The notes under the pieces are model-generated. The model was not told the DNA's origin and did not search any database. It saw only the letters and a list, made by a program, of their open reading frames with translations. Positions 14,975-23,870 of a DNA stretch of 64,000 nucleotides are shown here, piece by piece (position 1 is the first letter of the stretch; every line of letters begins with the position of its first letter). The DNA is from Planctomycetota bacterium (GTDB lineage Bacteria; Planctomycetota; UBA1135; GCA-002686595): assembly GCA_012959785.1 (NCBI GenBank), contig DUCM01000009.1, forward strand, positions 62,001 through 126,000, given 5' to 3'. The position numbers were made by a program, and so were the translations under genes.

Positions 14975-17900
14975 ATGAACATCCCGCAGCGTCTGATCAC
15001 CCTGATCTCCTTGTGCTTTTGCCTGGCAGCCTGCTCTGACCGGGCCGATCCGCCCGCCGGCGCCGAGACGATCCTGGTGCGCGAGCAGGTGGCCCACTGG
15101 TTCGAAGGAGACAACCTCGACCGGGCACGGGTGCTTCTCGCGCCCCTCGTGGCTGATTCGGAGGCCGCCACCGAGGACCTTTTGCGGGCCGCGGCGGTGG
15201 AATTTGCGGCATCAAAGAGCGCGGCCGCCCTGGCCTTCCTCGAGCGCGCCGCTGCCCGCGACCCCAAGGACGCAGCGGTCTGTTTCCTGCGCGGCCAACT
15301 GGCCCGCGAGGCGGGCCAGTTGGATCTTGCCGCCCGCGAATTGCGCGCAGCCCTCGCAGCCGCTCCCAAGGACCTGCCCACGCGCTACCTCCTGGCGGTC
15401 ACCCTGGGCGACCTGGACCAATTCGAAGAATCCGAGGCGCTCCTGCGCCAGGTCCTGGCCGCGGGATTGGAGAACGGCGGTAGTTGGTATGTCTCCGCGC
15501 TCTACCGCCTCGAGCGACTCCTGGTCGTGGATGGCCGCGAAGACGAAGCCCGGGCGCCGCGGGCTGAGCGCGAAGCCCTCAAGAGCCGCGGCATCAGCGC
15601 TCCGGCCACCACCGTCACGCGCCTGGGTACCCTGGGTCGCGTGGTTCCGCCGCGGCCCACGAAGAGCCGCGTGAAGACACCGCCGGCCAGCCTGGCCTTT
15701 GCCGCGCCGGAACTCATCCTGCCCGAATTCGCCGCCGCCACGGACTTCGGCGCCAGCGACATCGACGGTGATGGGCGCCATGACCTGTGGGCCCTGACCG
15801 GGGCTGCGGTCCTGGTGGCCTTTGCCCGCGAGGACACATGGCAGGTGACCCAGGTCGCCGCAGCTGGCGCGGATTTCGTCCTGACCCTGGACCTCGACAA
15901 CGCCCCCGATGCCGAGCTTGAACTGCTCTGCGTGCGGGATCGGGAACTCAGCTTTCATAAGTGGGTGCAGGGATCCTGGCGCGAGATCGCCGTGCAAACT
16001 CCAGAACTCGACGGGAGAGTTCTGGATGTCGTGGCCGTGGACTTTGATCACGAGGGCGACCTGGATCTACTCGTCGTGGGTGAAGCGGGCGTGCACTTGT
16101 GGCGCAACGACGGCGCTGGCACCACCGAGGGCGAGGAGCGCGGCGCTTTCCGGGACGCCAGTTCCCGGGCTGGGCTGCCAGAAGATGGGACCTTCGATTG
16201 GGCTCTCGTTGAGGATCTCGACGGCGACGGAGATGTGGATCTACTCGTGGGTTCGAGCGCGGGCCCGCGGCTTTTTGATTCCCTGCGCGGCGGCCGTTTT
16301 GCCGAGTTGACTGAACGCCTCGCACCGCTCGGACTCCTTGGCCAAGAGCCGCACCTCTTTGACTTCGATGGCGACGGTCAAGTGGACCTCTGGCCCGCCG
16401 CGACAGAAGGCGGCGCCGCACACACCGAGTGGTTCTCGAGGACGGCTGAAGGCGGTTTCACGAAGCGCGCCCTGGCCTTCCCCGCGCCCGCGGGTTCTGT
16501 GGCCGTGGACCTCGACCTCGACGGCGCCATCGACCTCGTGGGCCCCAACTCAGCCCTGGCCGCGGCGGGCCTCGAAGAGAGCCGGATGGTGCAGCTCGCA
16601 GGGCTCACTCCGGCACCCGGTGCGCCGCGGGCGGCCATCGATGTGGACGGCGATCGTAAGATCGATCTTGTGTACTTGACCCCCGAGGGTCTCGTCCTCC
16701 AACGCGCTAGCGGCCCCCGGGGCCACGGGCTGAAACTCGTTCTGCGCGGAAACCGCGCCAACCGTCGCGGGCAAGGAGCCAAGATCGAAGTGCGCGCCGG
16801 TCCGATCTACCGCCGCGTCTGGTACCGCGGCGAGCCCCTGCTACTGGGTAGTGGCGCCTTCGATCGCCTCGATGTCCTGCGCATCACCTGGCCCAACGGC
16901 ATCCTGCAAAGTGACCTCGACCTGCGGCTCAGCGACCAGACCATCATCGACGATCCCGAGGCCGCGTTTGGTTTGTACGCCGAACCCAAGGGCCTGATCG
17001 GTTCGTGTCCATTCCTCTACACCTGGAACGGCGAGCGCTTTGAGTTCATCACCGATGTTCTGGGCATCACGCCCCTGGGTCTGCCCATCGCTCCGGGGGT
17101 CTTGGTGCCCCCCGATCACGACGAGTACGTGCTCGTGCGCGGCGAGCAGTTGCAACAGCGGAAGGGCGAACTGGTGTTGCAGTTCACCGAGGAGTTGCGC
17201 GAGGTGACCTACCTGGACCGCGTGCGACTGGATGTGATCGACCACCCGATGGAGAGCGAGATCTTTCCCAACGAGCGCTTCTGTTTTCCGCCCTTCCCCG
17301 AAGCGCGCACCCATTGTTTCTCGCGGCCCCTCGCACCCCGCAGCGCCCTGGGCAGCGATGGCGTGGACTGGAGCGCAGCTCTCGCTCATCTCGACGACCA
17401 GCACGCGAAGCCCTTCGTGAAACACGCGCCGCAATTCCAGGGCTTGGCCCGACCCTGGTTCCTCGAACTCGAGTTCGACGGCGAGGGCTTGGCTGAGGCC
17501 GAGGAGTTACGCCTGGCCCTCAGCGGCTGGTTCTTCTGGAGCGACGCGAGTTGCAACATTGCCGCTGCGGGCCAGGAGGGCGTTGATTTCGTGCCGCCGA
17601 TTTTCGAGGTGCCCGACGGCCAGGGCGGCTGGCGGGCGGTGGGACCGCCGGTGGGTTTCCCCGCGGGCAAGACCAAGACCATGGTGATCGATGTTTCGGA
17701 CATCGGCTTGCAACAAGACCCGCGCCTGCGCATCTCGTGCACCCTGCAGCTCTATTGGGATCGCATCGCCCTCTTTGTGGGCGCCGACCTGGAGTTCAGC
17801 AGCGCTTCCCTTGAGGCCACCGCGGCAGAGCTCTACCTGCGGGGATTCTCCGCGCCCGAAGAGAGCGAGGCCGAGGATTTGCCAGAACGATTCGACTGGC

Positions 17901-18301
17901 AGCACCTCGCTCGCAGTCCACGTTGGAATCAACACCCCGGCCGCTACACTCGCCTGGGCCCCTGCCTGGAGCTCTTGAGCGCCGTTGACGATCGCTTCGT
18001 GATCATGGGTTCCGGCGACGCCCTGTGCGTGCGCTTCGATGCCAGTTCCCTGGCGCCGGTGGCTCCGGGAATGCGCCGCGACTACCTGTTGTTCCTCGAC
18101 GGTTGGGCCAAGGACCGCGACTTGAATACCGTCGAGGCCCTGGAGGTCGAGCCCCTGCCGTTCCACGCCATGACGGGTTATCCCTATGGCCCCGATGAGT
18201 CCTTTCCAGGGGACAGAGAGCACCGCGCCTGGCGCGACGAGTGGAACACCCGTGAGGGCATCGACTGGATCGAGCCCCTCACCGGTGCCGCCCAGCGCTG
18301 A
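14975..18301 (+). CDS. CRTAC1-like FG-GAP/UnbV lipoprotein with TPR region
   Basis: 1108 aa. The start MNIPQRLITLISLCFCLAAC gives a clear lipobox with Cys20; an open frame upstream to 14918 is probably not translated. Residues ~30-190 are TPR-like (AVCFLRGQLAREAGQLDLAA). VCBS/FG-GAP Ca-binding repeats follow: DIDGDGRHDL (~262), DFDHEGDLDL (~356), DLDGDGDVDL (~414), DFDGDGQVDL (~463), DLDLDGAIDL (~511), DVDGDRKIDL (~556). An UnbV/ASPIC-type domain occupies ~575-647. The last ~430 residues contain a further domain opening near FLYTWNGERFEFITDVLGI, which I cannot name. It probably sits on an outer surface; the function is unknown. The next gene is a related lipoprotein 41 bp downstream, so the two are likely co-transcribed. 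Confidence 0.87.
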   Translation: MNIPQRLITLISLCFCLAACSDRADPPAGAETILVREQVAHWFEGDNLDRARVLLAPLVADSEAATEDLLRAAAVEFAASKSAAALAFLERAAARDPKDAAVCFLRGQLAREAGQLDLAARELRAALAAAPKDLPTRYLLAVTLGDLDQFEESEALLRQVLAAGLENGGSWYVSALYRLERLLVVDGREDEARAPRAEREALKSRGISAPATTVTRLGTLGRVVPPRPTKSRVKTPPASLAFAAPELILPEFAAATDFGASDIDGDGRHDLWALTGAAVLVAFAREDTWQVTQVAAAGADFVLTLDLDNAPDAELELLCVRDRELSFHKWVQGSWREIAVQTPELDGRVLDVVAVDFDHEGDLDLLVVGEAGVHLWRNDGAGTTEGEERGAFRDASSRAGLPEDGTFDWALVEDLDGDGDVDLLVGSSAGPRLFDSLRGGRFAELTERLAPLGLLGQEPHLFDFDGDGQVDLWPAATEGGAAHTEWFSRTAEGGFTKRALAFPAPAGSVAVDLDLDGAIDLVGPNSALAAAGLEESRMVQLAGLTPAPGAPRAAIDVDGDRKIDLVYLTPEGLVLQRASGPRGHGLKLVLRGNRANRRGQGAKIEVRAGPIYRRVWYRGEPLLLGSGAFDRLDVLRITWPNGILQSDLDLRLSDQTIIDDPEAAFGLYAEPKGLIGSCPFLYTWNGERFEFITDVLGITPLGLPIAPGVLVPPDHDEYVLVRGEQLQQRKGELVLQFTEELREVTYLDRVRLDVIDHPMESEIFPNERFCFPPFPEARTHCFSRPLAPRSALGSDGVDWSAALAHLDDQHAKPFVKHAPQFQGLARPWFLELEFDGEGLAEAEELRLALSGWFFWSDASCNIAAAGQEGVDFVPPIFEVPDGQGGWRAVGPPVGFPAGKTKTMVIDVSDIGLQQDPRLRISCTLQLYWDRIALFVGADLEFSSASLEATAAELYLRGFSAPEESEAEDLPERFDWQHLARSPRWNQHPGRYTRLGPCLELLSAVDDRFVIMGSGDALCVRFDASSLAPVAPGMRRDYLLFLDGWAKDRDLNTVEALEVEPLPFHAMTGYPYGPDESFPGDREHRAWRDEWNTREGIDWIEPLTGAAQR

Positions 18302-18342
18302 GAGCCGGGCGCCGCTACGCTGGAACGGCTACACTGATAACA

Positions 18343-21300
18343 ATGTGCTCTTCTCACCAGCGCCGCGAGACCTGGCTGCCGATTGTCTCGGGCCTTTTGC
18401 TCTTGGGCGCCTGTTCCGAATCTCCCCCGCGCGATTCGCCCCCAGCCCAGCCAGCCGAACCCGCGCCGCTTGCCGTGCGCCGCATCGGCGGCCGAGGCCA
18501 GGACCTCCCCCCTTGGAGCGCAGAGTTTCGCGCGGCCCTCGAACCCCGCAAGAGTGAATCCAGTGAGGCTGCTGCCCACGCCATCGAAGAGAGTCTGGCG
18601 CGCTGGATCGAAGGACTCTTCGCGGGCGACTCCCCGGGCGGCGCAACCGAGAGCGGGCTTTTTCCCGTTTCCCTGGACTTGCGCTTCGACGACGGCAACA
18701 CGCGGGTCCTGCGCGTAGCCGCGAACGCGAGGGTCCCCTCGGAGAGCCACCTCCGAGAGCGCTTGAAGCAAGCTCCCTGGGATGCTTTTCAGGGCCCACG
18801 AGCCCAGGTTCGAGTGGAGCGCATCGAGTCCCTGCGGAGCGGCGGGTTCCGGGCCACCGTGCGCGTGCGTCTGGTCGCTCACTCCGGCCCGGCCAGCGCC
18901 CAGCTCAACGCAAGCTGGCGGGGGACCTGGAGCGGAGAGTCCGAGCCCGCGCTCTTGAGCCTTGAAGGCCTCGACCACGAGGTCTTGCAAAACCGCCAGC
19001 CCTGGTTCGACGAGATCAGCATGGATGTCTTCGGTGGCCTCGACTTCTGGGAGGACGAACTCGCCCTGGGCTGCGAGGACTACCACCGGCGCACGGACCA
19101 GCGCGTGAATTTCTTCTACGCCGGCATCCTGGGGATAGCCCTGGGCGATGCCAATGGCGACGGGCTCGAGGACCTGTACCTGTCCCAGGTCGGGGGCTTG
19201 CCCGGGCGGCTATTCTTGCACCAACCGGACCACACGGTGCTGGACGGTTCGCGGGCCGCGGGCCTCGATTTTCTCGACACAACCCGCGGCGCGCTCTTCG
19301 TCGATCTCGATGGGGACGGCGACCAGGATCTCTGCCTGGCCCGCGAAGAGGATTTGGTCCTGTGCTGGAACGATGGCACGGGCAAATTCTCCCGGCGCAC
19401 CTGGCTCAAGGGCCAGGGCAGCTCGCCGGTCTATTCCATCTCGGCCGCCGATGCCGACTGTGACGGCGACCTGGACCTCTACGGCTGTCGCTACCCCTCG
19501 TCGCAGATCTCAGGTGGCGTGCCCACGCCTTACCACGACGCGAAGAACGGTGTGGCCAATGTTTATTGGCGCAACGAAGGCGACGGAAAGTTCAGCGAGG
19601 TGGCCAGAGAGGTGGGGCTCACGGTGGCCGATGAGCGTTTCAGCTATGTTTCGATCTGGGAGGACCTCGACCACGATGGCGACCTCGACCTCTATGTGGT
19701 CAACGACTACGGCGCCAATCATGCTTTTCTGAACGAGGGCGGGACCTTCCGCGAAGCAGCTGGCGAGTTGGGCCTGACCGACGCGGCCGCGGGCATGGGC
19801 ATCAGCGTGGCCGACAGCGACGGCGACGGCGACCTGGACATCCTGGTCAGCAACATGTTTTCCCAGGTGGGCCGGAGGGTGGTGGAGGCTCTGGACTATC
19901 GCGCCGATGGATCGGCCGCCGTGCGCGCCATGCACCGCCAACACGCCGCGGGCAACGCTCTTTTGACCTTCAACGGTTCGACCTACGAGCGCAGCGCCGA
20001 GGCCGCCGGATGTGCCCCGGGCGGTTGGGCCTGGGGAGCAGTCTTCGCCGACTGGAACGCGGACGGTCTGGCCGATATGTATGTGCCTAACGGTTTCATC
20101 AGCGGCCAAGAGATGGCCGATGTGGAGAGCCTCTTCTGGCGCCGGGTGGTGGAGAGCACTCCCGATGTCTTTGGCCCCGCAGAGGAGTACCGACGGGGTT
20201 GGGCGGCGGTGGGGCACTTCTCCCAGTACGGCCCCCTGTCCTGGAACGGTCACGAGAGGAATTACGCCTATCTGAACCTGGGCAGCGGTGAGTTTGCCGA
20301 TGCTTCGGGGCTCGCGCGGGCCGATTTTTTGGACGACAGCCGTTCGGCCCTACGCCTCGATTGGGATGGCGATGGTCTCCTCGATCTCCTGCTTGTGAAT
20401 CGCAGCGGTCCCAGGTTGCGGCTCCTGCGCGGCCTGGGCGGGGGAGAGACGGTGGCCATTGAACTCGTGGCAAACGGCGCGCCTGCGGTGGGCGCCAAGG
20501 TCACCCTGACCCTGGAAGATGGGCGGAGGCTTGTGCAACGGGTCTACGCTGGCGAGGGCCTCTTGGCCCAGAGCTCCCCGCGCCTGATTTTTGGCCTGGG
20601 GCCGAACCCTGGCCTCCTCGCCGTGGAGGTTGATTGGGGTGCGGGTCAAAAAGCGCAGTTCGCGGGCCTCGCTGCTGGTCGCCTCTGGCGCATCACCCTC
20701 GGCGAGCCCGAGGCCAAAGAGCACGGCTTTGCGCCCTCGCCCTTCGAGGGTCGCGCGCCCACGCCCGCGCGGGCTGGCGAAGGTGGCGCGCCACGCACGA
20801 TCCTGGCGGACAAGATGCCTCTAGGCCGCTGGAGTCTGCCGCGCCCCGATGGCGGGCGTGCCTTTCTTTCGGAGTTCGCGGGCGCACCGCTGCTGCTCTG
20901 TTTTTACAGCTCCAGTTCTGCCACTTCGCGCAGCTTTTTCGCAGACCTCGCCGGTGCCCGCGCCGAGTTGCGCAAGGCCGGGGGCCGCATCATCCCCGTG
21001 GAGCTCGAATCGGCGGCTGCTTTCCCTGCCCTCGAAAATTGGGATCCAGCGAATTTGGATTTCGGGCAGCGGGGCCTGCGGGCGGCAAAAAACGACGAGC
21101 AGATCCTGCAAGCGCTTTTGATCGAGATCTTGGGCTCGTACCCCGACCTGGACCTGCCCTTGTGTTTGTTGTGTGACTCGAACAGCAACCTCGTGGCCAT
21201 CTACTACGCATCGCAGGAGGGCTCGCAAAGGACATCCAAGATCCTCGCCGACATCCGCCAGGTGAGGTACATGAATCCCGAGGACCCCGGCACCACAAGC

Positions 21301-21435
21301 TTGAGCCGCGGCCGCTGGCTCAAGCGCCCCACGCGGCGCCTCGCAGAACTCGCGCCGGTCTTGCAAATGCTCGGCGCCCGAGAACTTGCGCGAGTCTTCG
21401 CCGAGCGCGCGCAGGCAGGAGGCGGAGGGCGCTGA
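18343..21435 (+). CDS. CRTAC1-like FG-GAP/UnbV lipoprotein with redoxin-like C-terminus lacking Cys
   Basis: 1030 aa. The lipoprotein signal ends LLLLGAC (Cys24). Residues ~60-220 are an unassigned domain with an NTF2-like flavour. Seven Ca-binding FG-GAP/VCBS motifs follow: DANGDGLEDL (~270), DLDGDGDQDL (~321), DADCDGDLDL (~370), DLDHDGDLDL (~441), DSDGDGDLDI (~491), DWNADGLADM (~569), DWDGDGLLDL (~673). An ASPIC/UnbV domain spans ~705-783. The C-terminal ~160 residues look like an AhpC/TlpA thioredoxin fold (LLCFYSSSSATSRSFFADL), but the CxxC or peroxidatic Cys position is occupied by Ser/Ala. A binding or scaffold role is therefore likelier than redox catalysis. Gene spacing and shared domains suggest an operon with the preceding lipoprotein. 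Confidence 0.87.
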   Translation: MCSSHQRRETWLPIVSGLLLLGACSESPPRDSPPAQPAEPAPLAVRRIGGRGQDLPPWSAEFRAALEPRKSESSEAAAHAIEESLARWIEGLFAGDSPGGATESGLFPVSLDLRFDDGNTRVLRVAANARVPSESHLRERLKQAPWDAFQGPRAQVRVERIESLRSGGFRATVRVRLVAHSGPASAQLNASWRGTWSGESEPALLSLEGLDHEVLQNRQPWFDEISMDVFGGLDFWEDELALGCEDYHRRTDQRVNFFYAGILGIALGDANGDGLEDLYLSQVGGLPGRLFLHQPDHTVLDGSRAAGLDFLDTTRGALFVDLDGDGDQDLCLAREEDLVLCWNDGTGKFSRRTWLKGQGSSPVYSISAADADCDGDLDLYGCRYPSSQISGGVPTPYHDAKNGVANVYWRNEGDGKFSEVAREVGLTVADERFSYVSIWEDLDHDGDLDLYVVNDYGANHAFLNEGGTFREAAGELGLTDAAAGMGISVADSDGDGDLDILVSNMFSQVGRRVVEALDYRADGSAAVRAMHRQHAAGNALLTFNGSTYERSAEAAGCAPGGWAWGAVFADWNADGLADMYVPNGFISGQEMADVESLFWRRVVESTPDVFGPAEEYRRGWAAVGHFSQYGPLSWNGHERNYAYLNLGSGEFADASGLARADFLDDSRSALRLDWDGDGLLDLLLVNRSGPRLRLLRGLGGGETVAIELVANGAPAVGAKVTLTLEDGRRLVQRVYAGEGLLAQSSPRLIFGLGPNPGLLAVEVDWGAGQKAQFAGLAAGRLWRITLGEPEAKEHGFAPSPFEGRAPTPARAGEGGAPRTILADKMPLGRWSLPRPDGGRAFLSEFAGAPLLLCFYSSSSATSRSFFADLAGARAELRKAGGRIIPVELESAAAFPALENWDPANLDFGQRGLRAAKNDEQILQALLIEILGSYPDLDLPLCLLCDSNSNLVAIYYASQEGSQRTSKILADIRQVRYMNPEDPGTTSLSRGRWLKRPTRRLAELAPVLQMLGARELARVFAERAQAGGGGR

Positions 21436-21697
21436 GCGCGTATCTCGTCTGTGCCGGGGATTGCAGCCCCCCTCGAGCTGGAGATCCTTCACTGGCAGAC
21501 GGGTGAACGGTTGGCCGCCATCCCTGGTGCGGACCGCGCCACGGCAGAGAGCAAGGAAAGCAGAGGATTTGCGGCGGAATTAGGAGCACACGGCAGTCAC
21601 CACGAGAGCCTCACCTGTTTCCGCATTGAGCTTGCCAGCCCATCGACCGCAACCGCCATGGTCCCCGTCTCTGATTCTTGCCTTCTTCTGATCCGCG

Positions 21698-22588
21698 TCA
21701 GGGCAGCGGCAGCAGAAACACATCCTTGGCGCGCAGGATATGCAGGCCGAGACCTTGGGCGCTGTGGGCTTCGCCCGGAGAAACTTCGCGCACAGCGGCG
21801 GCGCGGGGGTCGAGGATCAGGACCACGCTCTGGCCGAAGACGGTCAGGCGCGAACCCTCCAGGACCACGGCGGTGCCCTCGTCGATGGCGATGCCCACCG
21901 CATCGCGGACGTCGAGCACCGCCGAGAGCAGGCGCAAAACGCGCCCGCGGCGCAGGCTGTGCTGGTCCACGATGACTCCCGGCCACAGGCCGAGTCCCGT
22001 CCACAGGGGCGTGCCGCCTCCTTCGAGGGCCTTGAGTTCCGCGCCGCCCACGATCATCTGACTTGAGTGTACCGCCGTGCCCGCGCTGGTGCCGCCGAAG
22101 ACCACACCGCGGCGGTGCATGGCGCGCAACTCATCGCACAACCCGGCCGCCTCGAGTGCTTCCATCAAACGCCTTTGACTGCCGCCGCCCATCCAAACCA
22201 GGGTCGCCTGGGAGAGGGCCTCGCGAGTTGCGGAATCTGTGAGGTCCCCGGCGACGGAGACCGTCTGCGCCCCGGCTTCAACAAACATCTTGGCCGACCC
22301 GCGGCCGCGCTCTGCGCGTTGCGAGGCCTGGGGCAGGATGAGCACCACGGCCTCTTCACCGCCCGCGAGTTCCAGCGCCGCCGTCAGCGCCTCCACCGGC
22401 GTTTCTCCACCGCCCACCAGGACCAGCGCCCCCGCCTGTGGACCGGGGCCGCCCTCAAAGAGCGGCTGCTGCGGCGCGGTCGCGCAAGCCGTGGCCAGAA
22501 GGAGAGTGACGAGCAGCCGTTGGCGGAGCCCGAGCGGGCGCCGCACTGCCGCGAGGCAGCGACAAAGTACCCAGTAGGCTCCGGTCAT
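21698..22588 (-). CDS. Exported peptidase S51, cyanophycinase-like
   Basis: 296 aa. The N-terminus has a long basic stretch and then LLVTLLLATAC, a lipobox-like cleavage site. The fold is recognisable from ALVLVGGGE (~52), LVWMGGGSQRRL (~130), the nucleophile elbow FGGTSAGTAVHS (~165, Ser of GTSAG), IVDQHSLRRGRVLRLL (catalytic His) and VGIAIDEGTAVVLEG. S51 members include cyanophycinase and dipeptidase E, which cleave peptides with acidic side chains. No cyanophycin synthetase lies in the window and this enzyme is predicted to be exported, so scavenging of Asp-containing peptides is as likely as cyanophycin hydrolysis. It converges with the FG-GAP lipoprotein across a 262-bp gap holding no gene. 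Confidence 0.82.
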   Translation of the reverse strand: MTGAYWVLCRCLAAVRRPLGLRQRLLVTLLLATACATAPQQPLFEGGPGPQAGALVLVGGGETPVEALTAALELAGGEEAVVLILPQASQRAERGRGSAKMFVEAGAQTVSVAGDLTDSATREALSQATLVWMGGGSQRRLMEALEAAGLCDELRAMHRRGVVFGGTSAGTAVHSSQMIVGGAELKALEGGGTPLWTGLGLWPGVIVDQHSLRRGRVLRLLSAVLDVRDAVGIAIDEGTAVVLEGSRLTVFGQSVVLILDPRAAAVREVSPGEAHSAQGLGLHILRAKDVFLLPLP

Positions 22589-22724
22589 GGGTCCACCCTA
22601 ACCCGGACTCTTCATGCCCAGGCACACGAATCATCCCAAGAGGGCAGCGTTTCCGCGCTCTTGGCCCCCGGTGTCCACTGGAACGGGGGAGGGTCCTACC
22701 TGTCCATACAGACAGCAGAAAGGG

Positions 22725-22801
22725 TGGTCCGCCCGGCAGGACTTGAACCTGCGACCGTCGGATTAGAAATCCGATGCTCTATCCAGCTGAGCTACGGGCG
22801 G
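22725..22801 (-). tRNA. tRNA-Arg (anticodon UCU)
   Basis: Read on the minus strand, a full cloverleaf folds: acceptor CCGCCCG/CGGGCGG, D arm GCTC/GAGC, anticodon arm TCGGA-TTTCTAA-TCCGA (anticodon TCT), T arm GCAGG-TTCAAGT-CCTGC, discriminator A. The CCA end is encoded (22725-22727). Confidence 0.96.
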
Positions 22802-22870
22802 CAACGACCCTGGCGCCGTGGGGGCCGCGGCGGGGCGAACAGGGTAGCAAGCCCGCGGTTCGCCGGGCGT

Positions 22871-23203
22871 CTAGATCAGGCCGGAGATCAGCGGGCTGGA
22901 CGTGGGCAGGCGGAAGTTGTCGAGCACCTGCCACTGCAAATTATCGAGGGCTTCCTCGGGAGTGGCGCCGTAGCGCGTGCAGACCGGCAAACCGAAACGG
23001 CGCGCGGCGCGGGCGCGGAAGCGGCGGGTGGCCTCCTTGGTTTCCACGTCCTCGTAGACTTCGACCGAAATGCGGTAGGTCGTGCCCGCGCCCCCCGGTC
23101 TCACGGCGCTGACGCTGCCGTTGGTGATGTGCATGGCTTCGCAGCCCGCTCGTTGAAGGAACTCGTTGATGTTCTGCTCAAACTGGCGCGTTGCGTTTTT
23201 CAT
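22871..23203 (-). CDS. Small conserved-looking hypothetical protein
   Basis: 110 aa from the ATG at 23203 (MKNATRQFEQNINEFLQRAG); the frame is open 12 codons further but without a better start. It has no signal peptide or membrane helix. Composition is ordinary and soluble, with an alpha-beta pattern: an N-terminal helix, strands around MHITNGSVSAV and TYRISVEVYEDVETKE, a basic stretch, then ATPEEALDNLQWQVLDNFRLP. I do not recognise the family. It lies between two minus-strand tRNA genes, 69 bp beyond tRNA-Arg. The natural amino-acid composition and lack of a competing frame favour a real gene. Confidence 0.6.
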   Translation of the reverse strand: MKNATRQFEQNINEFLQRAGCEAMHITNGSVSAVRPGGAGTTYRISVEVYEDVETKEATRRFRARAARRFGLPVCTRYGATPEEALDNLQWQVLDNFRLPTSSPLISGLI

Positions 23204-23568
23204 GGAATCCGAATCTACGCTCGCTATAGCTGGGAACACACAGGCAATTCAGAGAAAAAACTCGGGAGCTGTCCGCGGGAACTGCTTTCCGAGACAGTAA
23301 TCAGAGATGCGTTTCGGAGAGGGCCCACCTCTTGGAAAATAGCCACGCTTGGAAAATAGCCACGCTTGGAAAATAGCGTGCCACTCTCGCAAGCTTGAGC
23401 CAGTTACCGCGGCTCGGAGATCGCCGCCGCCCACGATGCGGTGCCTGCAGCGCGTGTGCCGCAATAAAAACCTGGAGGTTGGCTTGGCGTTCCAGAGCGG
23501 CATCGCTTGGAGTGGGCTCGCCTGGGGGCGAGTGAGAGCCCCTCGCAAGATCCGGGCCCACTTGAGAA
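23204..23568. other. Intergenic region with tandem repeat
   Basis: 365 bp between a small hypothetical gene and tRNA-Pro. It contains the 17-bp tandem repeat listed separately and no ORF with plausible protein composition. Promoter elements for the minus-strand small gene should lie at its left end but are not evident. Confidence 0.5.
23331..23377. repeat. 17-bp tandem repeat, 2.8 copies
   Basis: The unit cttggaaaatagccacg occurs at 23331-23347 and 23348-23364, followed by a 13-nt partial third copy at 23365-23377. Copies are identical and AT-richer than their surroundings. There is no spacer variation, so it is not a CRISPR. Confidence 0.9.
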
Positions 23569-23644
23569 TGGTCGGGGAGATGGGACTTGAACCCACGGCA
23601 TGTAGCTCCCAAAGCTACTCCTCTACCAACTGAGGTACTCCCCG
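23569..23644 (-). tRNA. tRNA-Pro (anticodon UGG)
   Basis: Minus-strand cloverleaf: acceptor CGGGGAG/CTCCCCG, D arm CCTC/GAGG, anticodon arm GTAGC-TTTGGGA-GCTAC (anticodon TGG), T arm GTGGG-TTCAAGT-CCCAT with one G-U pair, discriminator A. CCA is encoded at 23569-23571. Confidence 0.96.
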
Positions 23645-23719
23645 ACTTGCGCAGCCACCGGAGCGGGCGCGCGAAGAGCATAACAGGCGCGTCACGAGGC
23701 GCGAAGTGCTCTTCGAGAG

Positions 23720-23763
23720 CCCCGGGCGCGGGGCTGGCACTTTTTGCCGCGCCGGGGGTTTTC
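23720..23763 (+). terminator. Terminator-like hairpin in the purD leader
   Basis: The arms ccccgggcgcgg (23720-23731) and ccgcgccgggg (23747-23757) form an 11-bp GC stem with one bulge, followed by GTTTTCTG. It reads toward purD 108 bp upstream of its start, with no plus-strand gene before it. A 9-bp inverted repeat (cgaagagca at 23672-23680 with its complement at 23707-23715) lies just before it. It could attenuate purD; I do not recognise a riboswitch aptamer. Confidence 0.4.
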
Positions 23764-23870
23764 TGACGGCTCTTGTTTTCTGGTGGTGAGGGGAGTTCTG
23801 CTCCGCTACCTTCTGCCGCCAGTCTGCGTGCAGCCTCGCGCTGGACTTCCCCAAACTCTCTTCGGCCGCC

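Noticed and set aside
13546..15039. 497-aa plus-strand ORF over ettA
   Set aside because: It is antisense to ettA; the motifs of EttA settle the strand.
23331..23377. CRISPR-like repeat
   Set aside because: The units are directly adjacent with no spacers, only 2.8 copies, and no cas genes are present.
23645..23870. Purine riboswitch before purD
   Set aside because: A hairpin with T tract is present, but I could not identify the conserved three-way-junction aptamer.
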